64,000 bases of DNA from Acinetobacter apis (GTDB taxonomy: Bacteria > Pseudomonadota > Gammaproteobacteria > Pseudomonadales > Moraxellaceae), in NCBI RefSeq assembly GCF_900197575.1, contig NZ_FZLN01000001.1, positions 124,001 to 188,000 of the forward strand, read 5' to 3'. Of the stretch, positions 1-7,469 are shown one piece after another. Position 1 is the first letter of the stretch. Every line of letters starts with the position of its first letter. Made by a program: the position numbers and the translations under genes. The notes under the pieces were generated by a model. It was not told the origin of the DNA and did not search any database. It was given only the letters and a program-made list of their open reading frames with translations.

Positions 1-504
1 GAAGTGCAGCATCAAACCCATCCACGGATTGTACTTCAACAGGTCAAGACACTCGCATCTGCAAGCTCTAAAATGGTACAAGGACAAGTTTTAGATTTAC
101 AATCAGAAGGTATTCGCATTGATCAACAAGCTTTAGAGGCAATTCATCATAATAAAACAGGGGCTTTAATTTCTGCTGCGATCTTAATGAGCGCACAAAC
201 GATGTTCGAACCTGCTGATCAAGCAATGCAGAAACTAGAACAATTTGGTCAACATATTGGTTTAGCGTTTCAAGTTCAAGATGACATTTTAGACATTACA
301 TCAAACACGAATGTCTTGGGTAAAACAGCAGGTAAAGATTTAGATGTTGAAAAGTCAACTTATCCTGCCTTGATGGGGTTGATACCGGCACAAAATTATT
401 TGGCTGAATTACATGCGCAAGCTCTTGCAGCGCTGAGCTATTTTGAAGAAGATGCTCAGGCACTGCATGAAATGACACAATTTTTATTGTTGAGAAAAAG
501 CTAA
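1..504 (+). CDS. ispA: Farnesyl diphosphate synthase (geranyltranstransferase), 3' part
   Basis: The reading frame is open from the first base, so only about the last 167 residues are present and the true start lies upstream of the window. The protein condenses isopentenyl diphosphate with allylic diphosphates to make farnesyl diphosphate in the cytoplasm, the precursor of ubiquinone side chains and undecaprenyl phosphate. The second aspartate-rich motif of trans-prenyl synthases is visible (FQVQDDILDIT), followed by the family block GKTAGKDLDVEKSTYPALMG. That block is typical of IspA, and the octaprenyl synthase IspB elsewhere in this window lacks it. The gene ends 2 bases before the stop of the convergent SPFH gene, with no terminator between them. 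The identity is firm; the N-terminal half cannot be judged. Confidence 0.93.
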   Translation, partial: EVQHQTHPRIVLQQVKTLASASSKMVQGQVLDLQSEGIRIDQQALEAIHHNKTGALISAAILMSAQTMFEPADQAMQKLEQFGQHIGLAFQVQDDILDITSNTNVLGKTAGKDLDVEKSTYPALMGLIPAQNYLAELHAQALAALSYFEEDAQALHEMTQFLLLRKS

Positions 505-506
505 TA

Positions 507-1358
507 TTAAGCTCGGCCGATAATGCCACGAATAGTGCTTAAAACGTCTGCAGGTAAAACAATGGTTTTACTGTTATTCGATTTCGCCATATCTTGCATG
601 GCTTTAATATATTGCTCACCAAGCAGGTATGAAATTGGAATTTCTTGATTGCCGACCGCTTTCGTGACAAGCTCAATCGATTTTTGTGATGCTTCAGCCA
701 AGACCACTTGTGCTTCTGCGTCACGACGTGATGCTTCTAAACGTCCATCTGCTTCTAAAATAGCTGCTTGCTTTTCACCATCTGCTTTAGTGACTGCGGC
801 ACGACGTTGACGCTCTGCTGCAGCTTGTGCTTCCATAGCAGATTGCATGGTTTTTGATGGTTGAATATCTTGAATTTCGACAGTTTTAAGCGTGATACCC
901 CAATCAGCGATGTCTTCAGAAATAGCTGCTTTAAGTTTTGCTTTAATGTGGTCTCTAGACGATAGCGCAGCATCAAGATCCATTTCACCGACAATAGAGC
1001 GCAATGATGTTTGTACCATGTTTTGAATGGCCCAATTGAAATTCTCAACACCATAAACGGCTTTTTCAGGAGTGGTGATATTGATATATGCCACAGCATT
1101 CATTAAAAGTACGGCATTGTCACGTGTAATGACTTCTTGTGAAGGTACATCAAGCACAATGTCTTTGGTGGTAATTTTATATGCCACTTCATCAATATAC
1201 GGAATAATAATGCTTAAACCTGGGCCGAGTGTGGTGTGGTATTTGCCCAAGCGTTGAACAATCCACTTGTATCCTTGGGGGACAATACGTACACCTTTAA
1301 TGATAGTGATCACCACAAACAGTAAAAATGCAATGCTAATAATCATGGTAGCTGACAT
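507..1358 (-). CDS. SPFH/band 7 family membrane protein (stomatin/paraslipin, QmcA-like)
   Basis: This is a 283-residue protein with one N-terminal membrane anchor (about residues 4-20), then a band 7/SPFH domain with the typical VPQGYKWIVQRLGKYH start. A long Ala/Glu/Gln-rich helix (AQAAAERQRRAAVTKADGEKQ) follows at about 175-230. Members oligomerise in the inner membrane and organise membrane microdomains or modulate proteases; no enzymatic activity is known. The ATG at 1358 has an AGGA about 8 bases upstream; a TTG one codon earlier is also possible. It follows an NfeD-family gene with a short gap, the standard pairing for this family and good support for the call. The E. coli homologue would be qmcA, but I leave the symbol empty because several paralogous SPFH groups look alike. 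Confidence 0.9.
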   Translation of the reverse strand: MSATMIISIAFLLFVVITIIKGVRIVPQGYKWIVQRLGKYHTTLGPGLSIIIPYIDEVAYKITTKDIVLDVPSQEVITRDNAVLLMNAVAYINITTPEKAVYGVENFNWAIQNMVQTSLRSIVGEMDLDAALSSRDHIKAKLKAAISEDIADWGITLKTVEIQDIQPSKTMQSAMEAQAAAERQRRAAVTKADGEKQAAILEADGRLEASRRDAEAQVVLAEASQKSIELVTKAVGNQEIPISYLLGEQYIKAMQDMAKSNNSKTIVLPADVLSTIRGIIGRA

Positions 1359-1389
1359 CAATCAATCCTATTGTTGATAAAGTTAGTGT

Positions 1390-1845
1390 TTAAAGAGGGT
1401 AGGGTTCAACTACAAGTATATTGCCGCTAATATCAATGACTTTGACTTTGTCACCCACATGAACATTTTGACTACAGCGACAGAACCATTCATCTGAGCC
1501 AAGAAGAGGCATCGGAAATCTGACTTGAATATTATTGTCAATTTGTAGCTGAATCACTAAGCCAACTTGACCAATAACAGATTCTCTAGAGAGATGATTG
1601 GTAATTTTATCTTTAGATAATGGTTTAATAAATTTAAACCATAGGAATGTGCATAAAATAGATAAGAGTGTCCAACTGATTACTTGCAGTGTCGTACTCA
1701 TGTCGGGATAAATCCAAACTAAAATGCTGACCATCACGGCAGCAATTCCAAACCATAGTACAGCGAATGTGGTGAGAAATAATTCAAATAAAATTAATAC
1801 AATGCCTAGAACAAACCAGTGCCACGGTTCGAGCAACATATCCAT
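1390..1845 (-). CDS. NfeD family membrane protein
   Basis: The protein has 151 residues, with three closely spaced hydrophobic segments in the first 90 residues (starting LLEPWHWFVLGIVLILFELF). A small soluble C-terminal beta-barrel resembling an OB fold follows (about 95-150: VIGQVGLVIQLQIDNN to VIDISGNILVVEPY). This is the short NfeD type (YbbK partner), lacking the ClpP-like protease domain of long NfeD. It probably acts with the SPFH protein encoded just downstream on the same strand, 31 bases away. I chose the ATG at 1845 because an AGGA sits 7 bases upstream; an ATG at 1872 would add nine residues but has no visible ribosome site. The precise cellular role is unknown. Confidence 0.85.
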   Translation of the reverse strand: MDMLLEPWHWFVLGIVLILFELFLTTFAVLWFGIAAVMVSILVWIYPDMSTTLQVISWTLLSILCTFLWFKFIKPLSKDKITNHLSRESVIGQVGLVIQLQIDNNIQVRFPMPLLGSDEWFCRCSQNVHVGDKVKVIDISGNILVVEPYPL

Positions 1846-2016
1846 GAATATCCTATAATTTTTAAATGTCATTTCATCATAGCAGTATTATTATTTCATC
1901 TTATCGATTTATAAAATAAATTTTACAGTTATTTTATCCATCAAAATAAAATTATAACTTTGAGTGTTTATTATATAACAAAAGGTAAAATAAATGGAGA
2001 AATTTGAAAATAAAGC

Positions 2017-2057
2017 AATAGACTCACTCATGCAATTATGCATCAAGTGAGTCTATT
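2017..2057 (-). terminator. Hairpin terminator after the patatin-like gene
   Basis: A 12-bp stem (2017-2028 with 2046-2057) encloses a smaller TGCA-ATTA-TGCA inner hairpin. It lies just past the stop of the minus-strand patatin-like gene. The sequence following on the minus strand is only moderately U-rich. Confidence 0.6.
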
Positions 2058-2072
2058 CACATCTAGGTAGGA

Positions 2073-2990
2073 TTAAATTTGTGGTTTTGGCGCGGGTTGT
2101 AAAGCAGCAGGTGACGCTTTAAATTGTGAAATAATAGATTGAATTTGTTTGATATTGAGCTGAGTTGCTTTTTCACCTTCTAAGATGGCTTTACTCGCTG
2201 AGTTTAAATCCATAACACCTAAATTTTCAACTCTAGGCTGGATGGTAATGCTGGCATATTTAAGTTCATCTTGAATACTTTGTTGTCCCATAATATTAAT
2301 GGTTTGATCAAGTAATCCCCACAAATTGCTTGATGCAATTTGACTGCTACTTGGTCGTGCAGAAATATCAACTGCAATCACAATATCTGCACCCATCCGC
2401 TTGGCTGTTTTAACAGGAATAGGGCTCACCAAACCACCATCTACATATTGGATATTATTGATCAGCGCAGGAACAAAGACATTCGGGACGCTGCATGAGG
2501 CACGGACGGCTTGTCCTGTATTACCACGAATAAATTCAACTTTTTGACCGGTGGTCAATTGGGTTGCAACAGCAGCAAAACGAATTGGAAATTTTTGTAT
2601 AGGCTGATTACCCACTTGGCTGTTTACGTAGTCTTGTATTTTTTGTCCAACAATAAAACCTTGTCGGTTTAACGTTAAATCTCGAATATCAGATTCTTTT
2701 AACTTTAATGCTAAAGCCTGCAGCTGATAAGGTGTTTTACCACTGGCATAAATACTACCCACAAAACTTCCTGCACTCGTCCCAGTGACAATTTGTGGTT
2801 TGATTCCATGAGATTCCAACATTTTGATAACACCAATATGGGCAAAACCTTTTGCACCACCACCACCTAAAGCCAAGGCAATGACAGGTTCACGTGGTTG
2901 TTGTTTGGTTGTAGGTTGATTCAGGCTAGTACAACCGAAAAGCATCAAGCTGATGACGCACAGAAGAGAAAAATGACGAATTGTTGCCAT
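2073..2990 (-). CDS. Patatin-like phospholipase family lipoprotein (RssA-like)
   Basis: This 305-residue predicted lipoprotein has a signal peptide at 1-19 ending in the lipobox LMLFGC, so Cys20 should be lipidated. The patatin fold follows: oxyanion loop GGGGAKGFAHIG (about 42-53), nucleophile elbow GTSAGSFVG with catalytic Ser at about 72, and the DGG motif VDGGLVSPIP that supplies the catalytic Asp at about 185. Such proteins hydrolyse acyl esters of phospholipids; the natural substrate here is unknown. E. coli RssA is cytoplasmic, whereas this one should be membrane-tethered in the periplasm or outer membrane. The gene stands alone, with a hairpin after its stop and a 621-base divergent region before it. 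No strong ribosome site precedes the ATG. Confidence 0.88.
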   Translation of the reverse strand: MATIRHFSLLCVISLMLFGCTSLNQPTTKQQPREPVIALALGGGGAKGFAHIGVIKMLESHGIKPQIVTGTSAGSFVGSIYASGKTPYQLQALALKLKESDIRDLTLNRQGFIVGQKIQDYVNSQVGNQPIQKFPIRFAAVATQLTTGQKVEFIRGNTGQAVRASCSVPNVFVPALINNIQYVDGGLVSPIPVKTAKRMGADIVIAVDISARPSSSQIASSNLWGLLDQTINIMGQQSIQDELKYASITIQPRVENLGVMDLNSASKAILEGEKATQLNIKQIQSIISQFKASPAALQPAPKPQI

Positions 2991-3611
2991 GAGAAAATAC
3001 TGTGATGACTAAAGAAAATAAATTGTGGTTATATGAACAGGTTCAATCTTTTTTTTCTAGCAAAATTACAAAAAAAAGTACGTTTATTTCAAGGACTTTA
3101 ATACTAATTTAATAGGATAAATATATTATTCATTAACAAAATTACACTGTTAATTATTTAGCAAAAATGATGGTGTGGTTTTCAGGTTAAAAAATATTCA
3201 CTTATTGGACATTTTTGAAAGATTTTAAAACAATTTTTTGCTGAAAATCCTACGCTAACTCGTTGAAATCTGATTTTAGTGAATAATTATTCATCAAATT
3301 GAGACGAAATTTTCAGCATTACAAAATTTTTTTAGATTTTTTATTTATTGTTTTTGTGTATATTAATATCAGAATTAATTGGTTATCTCAGATTAATTAA
3401 AGCGTATAGTGAGTTAACTAATTGATCAATATTCACTTCTTTTTTTTAATTTACTATTTGGTATATTGTATCTGCGACTTTAGGCGACTAGCCAAACGCG
3501 ATAAAAGAAGAGAATATAAGATTCAGTAAAGGATTGTCATAATTTTGTTACTTTTGTTTGGAATAGTATACGGAATTTCATAGTGATCAACTATTTTAAG
3601 GGTGAAGATTT
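2991..3611. other. Divergent intergenic region, patatin-like gene / dcaP
   Basis: This is 621 bases of AT-rich sequence with no supportable ORF. It must hold the promoters of both flanking genes. A perfect 14-bp palindrome, TGAATAATTATTCA, lies at 3280-3293 and could be an operator. A candidate porin promoter is TTGTTA at 3545-3550 with TATACG at 3567-3572 (16-base spacing), leaving a leader of about 35 bases. Otherwise nothing is recognisable. Confidence 0.4.
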
Positions 3612-5033
3612 GTGGTTAAAGTGAATAAACTAGCACTTTCGGTGAGTGCGGCTTTGATTTTAGGAGCTACAGGGTCCGCAGCACAAGCAGCGACAGCAGC
3701 TAAAACACAAACTCAACAGCAGGTTTCTGATCTGCAAGCTCAAGTTGCACAATTGCAGCAACTTGTTCAGCAATTATCTACCCAACAACAACAACAGGCT
3801 GCACAACAGCAAGAACAAGCAGTTCAATTACAAGAAGCTGCGATTCAAGCACTTGAAAAGCCAAATGTTGCACCAAAAGAATCAAGCTCTAAGCCAGGTT
3901 GGTTAACACTAGGTGATGGTCAAACTCAGCTAAAAATTTATGGAAGTATCCGTGCAGACAGTACATATGACTTCGCTGGATCAAATGCAAATACCACAGA
4001 CATTTATAACCGTACAAACCGCGTACCATTAAATTCAGCGAATGCAACACAAGGTTCATTGAATGTTAGTGCTGCAGCATCACGTATTGGTTTGGACGTA
4101 ACACGCCCAACAAGCTATGGTGATTTAGTTGCAAAACTTGAAGGTGACTTCTTAGGTACAACCTACACCAATGCAAACGGTTCATTCCGTGTACGTCATG
4201 CATACTTAACATTAGGCAAATGGTTACTTGGTCAAACAGGTTCAATCTTCGTTAACGGTGAAACCATTCCTGAAGTTGTTGATGCTAACGGCCCAATGGG
4301 TTCTGGTAGCCAACGTAATGTACAAGTTCGTTATACACAGCCAATTACTAAAACACAAAAAGTTCTTGTGGCTTTAGAAGGTGGTGATGCTGATGGTTAC
4401 ACAGGAACAGCTCAAACAAGTGGTGGTAGTCGTTTCCCTGCTTTAACTGCACGCTATGACATTTCAACTGCTGACAAAAAAGGTGTATTACAAGTTCATG
4501 GTTTAGTGCACGAAAACCGTGTATCAACCAATGATACAAATGCAGAAGAAAAATTGGGCTGGGGTGCTGGTATCGGTGCAAAATATAGCTTAACACCAAA
4601 CGATATGGTTTTTGCAAACTACTATCATGTCAGAGGCGATAACCGCTATATGCTTTATAGCAACACAGCATATGTTGCTACAGCGAATGGTACATCGTAT
4701 ACCATTTCTCCATCAGAGTTTGACTCAGCATTGGTTGGTTACTCACGTAAGTGGAATGCGCAATGGCGTTCAACGCTTGCAGGTGGCGGAATTTGGTATA
4801 AAGATGACAATGCTTATGCAAAAGCATTTACAACAGGTGTAAAACCATCTGCATCTACCAACAAAACCATGTATAACATCATCGTAAACACATTCTATTC
4901 ACCTGTGAAAAATGTAGATATCGGTGCTGAATACACATATGGTCAACGTGAAACGTTTGCAGCTGCAACATCAACAGAATCAAATAAAGGTGATTTTTCA
5001 CGCTTTAACTTGATGGCTAGATACCAATTCTAA
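3612..5033 (+). CDS. DcaP-like outer membrane porin
   Basis: This is a 473-residue outer membrane protein. A GTG start is followed by a signal peptide ending near AAQA (about residue 27). Next comes a Gln-rich heptad coiled coil (about 35-80), then a beta-barrel of about 16 strands starting at the GDGQTQLKIYGSIRAD block and ending in the outer-membrane signature NLMARYQF with terminal Phe. DcaP porins of Acinetobacter are trimers whose N-terminal coiled coil projects into the periplasm; they import small negatively charged solutes such as dicarboxylates. The layout fits that family in length and order. A strong hairpin terminator follows, so it is monocistronic. The next gene is pmrA. The coiled coil contains unusually long Gln runs. 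Confidence 0.88.
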   Translation: MVKVNKLALSVSAALILGATGSAAQAATAAKTQTQQQVSDLQAQVAQLQQLVQQLSTQQQQQAAQQQEQAVQLQEAAIQALEKPNVAPKESSSKPGWLTLGDGQTQLKIYGSIRADSTYDFAGSNANTTDIYNRTNRVPLNSANATQGSLNVSAAASRIGLDVTRPTSYGDLVAKLEGDFLGTTYTNANGSFRVRHAYLTLGKWLLGQTGSIFVNGETIPEVVDANGPMGSGSQRNVQVRYTQPITKTQKVLVALEGGDADGYTGTAQTSGGSRFPALTARYDISTADKKGVLQVHGLVHENRVSTNDTNAEEKLGWGAGIGAKYSLTPNDMVFANYYHVRGDNRYMLYSNTAYVATANGTSYTISPSEFDSALVGYSRKWNAQWRSTLAGGGIWYKDDNAYAKAFTTGVKPSASTNKTMYNIIVNTFYSPVKNVDIGAEYTYGQRETFAAATSTESNKGDFSRFNLMARYQF

Positions 5034-5051
5034 TTTGAATTGAAATTCAGC

Positions 5052-5083
5052 AAAAAAATCTGCAATTTATTGCAGATTTTTTT
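5052..5083 (+). terminator. Intrinsic terminator of the DcaP-like porin gene
   Basis: A 14-bp stem (5052-5065 with 5070-5083) has a TTTA loop; the A-run on the left and T-run on the right make it a good Rho-independent terminator. Confidence 0.85.
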
Positions 5084-5325
5084 TGTGCCAAATAAGCTAA
5101 ACCAAGAATAATGTCGAAAATAGGCAAAACACAAATTCTATTGCATTTTAAAATAATCATATTAAAGTGAATCTAGGCTAAAAATAAAACAATAAGCAGT
5201 GGCGTGCTTCATTCTGCCCAATTAAATAACAATAAGTTATAGAATTTATAAAACATGCAATATAAAATTATTAATTGACAGTGTTTTCTTAATTTATTAA
5301 AAATTTTTTACACAAATTAAGATGA

Positions 5326-5342
5326 ATTAATCTCAGTTTAAA
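5326..5342 (+). promoter_or_regulatory. Candidate PmrA box upstream of pmrA
   Basis: Two TTAA-core half-sites, ATTAAT and TTTAAA, are separated by exactly five bases (11-bp period) and end 50 bases before the pmrA ATG. This agrees with the direct-repeat PmrA box known from enterobacteria (YTTAAK-N5-YTTAAK) and the looser Acinetobacter version. Possible -10 elements lie at 5343-5348 (TATGCT) or 5353-5358 (TATTGT), so the box would cover the -35 region, as expected for an activated promoter. TTAA is common in AT-rich DNA, so the match is suggestive only. Confidence 0.45.
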
Positions 5343-5392
5343 TATGCTGTCGTATTGTGATAGCTCAACCATTTAGAGAGCATGTAACGTTC

Positions 5393-6079
5393 ATGACAAA
5401 AATACTCATCATCGAAGATGACTTTATGATCGCAGAGTCGACCATTACGTTGTTGAAATACCATGGTTTTGATGTTGAATGGTTTAACAATGGATTGGAT
5501 GGTTTATCTGAGCTATCTAAACAACAATTTGACTTAATTTTATTAGATCTTGGCTTACCGATGATGGATGGTATGCAAGTTTTAAAACAAGTGCGTCAAA
5601 AAACTCAGATTCCAGTTTTGATTATTTCTGCGAGAGATCAACTTGAAAATCGTGTAGATGGATTGAATCAAGGTGCAGATGATTATTTAATCAAACCTTA
5701 TGAGTTTGAAGAATTATTGGCAAGAATCCATGCTTTATTGCGCCGAATTGGCTTGGAAGCACAAACTGTATTGGGTGATAAGATTTTAACCAATGGTCAG
5801 CTTATTTTAGATGTAGAACAACATATTGCAAAATATAAAGGGCAAATTATAGAGCTGTCAAATCGTGAGTGGGCAATTTTAACACCACTTATGACCCATC
5901 CAAATAAAATATTTTCTAAAGCCAATTTAGAGGATAAGTTATATGATTTTGACAGTGAAGTATCAAGTAATACCATTGAAGTATACATTCATCATTTAAG
6001 AACAAAATTAGGAAAAGACTTTATCCGTACAATACGGGGGTTGGGCTACCGCCTTGGTCATCATCAGGATCAAGCATGA
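5393..6079 (+). CDS. pmrA: Response regulator PmrA (OmpR family)
   Basis: This is a 228-residue two-component response regulator. The receiver domain (1-115) has the acidic pocket E8-D9-D10, phospho-acceptor D52, and K101 before P102. The OmpR-type winged helix (about 130-225) ends in the DNA-contact region TIEVYIHHLRTKLGKDF. The sequence closely matches Acinetobacter PmrA, which with PmrB controls lipid A phosphoethanolamine modification in response to acid pH and metal. Residues M12 and P102, where changes are known to give polymyxin resistance, are wild type. I chose the ATG at 5393 because the protein then begins MTKILIIEDDF as in known PmrA; a GTG at 5357 would add 12 unlikely residues. 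The last four bases overlap pmrB (ATGA). Confidence 0.92.
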   Translation: MTKILIIEDDFMIAESTITLLKYHGFDVEWFNNGLDGLSELSKQQFDLILLDLGLPMMDGMQVLKQVRQKTQIPVLIISARDQLENRVDGLNQGADDYLIKPYEFEELLARIHALLRRIGLEAQTVLGDKILTNGQLILDVEQHIAKYKGQIIELSNREWAILTPLMTHPNKIFSKANLEDKLYDFDSEVSSNTIEVYIHHLRTKLGKDFIRTIRGLGYRLGHHQDQA

Positions 6080-7425
6080 ACAAAAAACGGAGTTCACTCA
6101 ATACACGCTTAATTGTAATGACATCGTTATTAAGTGTGATTGTGGCAGGTGTGTTGATGTTTTCAACATACCATATTGCCATGAAAGAGCTAACACGGAT
6201 TTTAGATGCACAAATGGAATTTCTAGCCAGTCGGGCAACTATTCTAGAGCTTAGAAACACCCACAGCCAATTGAATCTTGACCCAAAAAAAGAACAAGAA
6301 GAGCTGTTTATTGATATTTGGTCATATGATGATTTAGAAGAGCTTGAAAAAAACCCTTTACTTGTACCACAGGTCAAAAAAGCAGGTTTTTATCAACATG
6401 AAACAGATAGTGGCACATGGTATACCTATGTATTGCCAGCAAAAGATTATCAAGTTCAAATTAGTCAACATCGTAAAGTCAGAGAGGTATTGGCATTAGA
6501 GTTGGCAGGCAGTATGGTTTTGCCATTTATTTTAATTATGCCTTTTGTGATGTTGATTATTGTCTGCATGATAAAACGTAGTTTAAAACCGCTTGATGAT
6601 TTAAAAAGCGAGCTTGCACAGCGTGATTCAAGTGAGCTTAGTCATGTGAGCGATGCGCATTATCCGATTGAATTGTTACCTGCAATTCATGAAATTAATT
6701 ATTTATTTGATCGTATTTGTAAAACACAGCAAGAGCAAAAACAGTTTATTGCTGATGCCGCTCATGAGCTCAGAACACCTTTAACCGCATTAAATTTACA
6801 GACTAAAATTTTACTGAGAGATTTTCCAGACAATGTTGCTTTGATTAATTTAAACAAAGGCTTAGCGCGAATTCAACATTTAGTCAGTCAATTATTGGCT
6901 TTAGCCAAACAAGATACATCATTACATGTTTTAGAGCAGCCTAAAAAAGTGTCTTTAAATCAAGTGGCCTTAAATTGTGTTGAGCAATTGATGAATTTGG
7001 CTATGGAAAAAAATATTGATTTAGGTTTTGAGCGTAATGAAGAAATTCATGTGCAAAGTTATGAGCCTACACTGCATTCCATTATTTATAATTTAATTGA
7101 TAATGCAATTAAGTACACACCTCATTCAGGGGTGATTAATATTTCTGTCTATCCGAAAGCTGGAAAAGCCGTACTTTGTATTGAAGACAGCGGCCCTGGT
7201 ATTCCAAAAGAGCAATATGAAGCTGTATTAAAACGCTTTTATCGTGTTCATCATCATTTAGAGGTGGGCAGTGGACTGGGGTTGTCAATTGTACAAAAAG
7301 CCATCCAACGTGTTGGTGGGCAATTATCATTTGACCAAAGCCAAGATTTAGGCGGATTAAAAGTTGTGGTGGTGGCGCCAATCAACTTACATTTAAATGA
7401 ACTTCAGGCCGTGAATGCTATTTAA
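6076..7425 (+). CDS. pmrB: Sensor histidine kinase PmrB
   Basis: This is a 449-residue inner-membrane sensor kinase. TM1 spans about 12-34, followed by a periplasmic sensor of roughly 110 residues. TM2 spans about 144-166. The H box QKQFIADAAHELRTPLTALN carries phospho-accepting H230, then come the N box (NLIDNAIKYT) and the G boxes (EDSGPGIP, GSGLGLSIV). The kinase core is nearly that of A. baumannii PmrB, while the periplasmic loop is more divergent, as expected for a sensing region. It phosphorylates PmrA. Its start overlaps the pmrA stop, indicating translational coupling. A bidirectional terminator follows between it and valS. The usual third gene, pmrC, is absent from this locus. Confidence 0.92.
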   Translation: MNKKRSSLNTRLIVMTSLLSVIVAGVLMFSTYHIAMKELTRILDAQMEFLASRATILELRNTHSQLNLDPKKEQEELFIDIWSYDDLEELEKNPLLVPQVKKAGFYQHETDSGTWYTYVLPAKDYQVQISQHRKVREVLALELAGSMVLPFILIMPFVMLIIVCMIKRSLKPLDDLKSELAQRDSSELSHVSDAHYPIELLPAIHEINYLFDRICKTQQEQKQFIADAAHELRTPLTALNLQTKILLRDFPDNVALINLNKGLARIQHLVSQLLALAKQDTSLHVLEQPKKVSLNQVALNCVEQLMNLAMEKNIDLGFERNEEIHVQSYEPTLHSIIYNLIDNAIKYTPHSGVINISVYPKAGKAVLCIEDSGPGIPKEQYEAVLKRFYRVHHHLEVGSGLGLSIVQKAIQRVGGQLSFDQSQDLGGLKVVVVAPINLHLNELQAVNAI

Positions 7426-7436
7426 AATATAAATTT

Positions 7437-7465
7437 AAAAAAGGGGCTCAATCATGAGCCCCTTT
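7437..7465. terminator. Bidirectional terminator between pmrB and valS
   Basis: The stem GGGGCTCA / TGAGCCCC with loop ATCA is flanked by an A-run on the left and a short T-run on the right. It sits between the convergent stops of pmrB and valS and can serve both. Confidence 0.8.
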
Positions 7466-7469
7466 GTAT

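Larger units (their letters stand above)
5034..5392 (+). other. Intergenic region dcaP / pmrA
   Basis: This is 359 bases of AT-rich sequence. It holds the dcaP terminator (5052-5083), then about 240 bases with no ORF, then the pmrA control region with several TTAA half-sites. In A. baumannii the phosphoethanolamine transferase gene pmrC lies directly upstream of pmrA; no coding remnant of it is visible here. Confidence 0.5.

Noticed and set aside
3280..3293. Fur box
   Set aside because: The palindrome is AT-rich but lacks the GATAAT hexamer repeats expected for Fur.
5085..5325. Possible remnant of pmrC between dcaP and pmrA
   Set aside because: No stretch encodes recognisable transferase residues in any frame; the interval looks like plain non-coding DNA.
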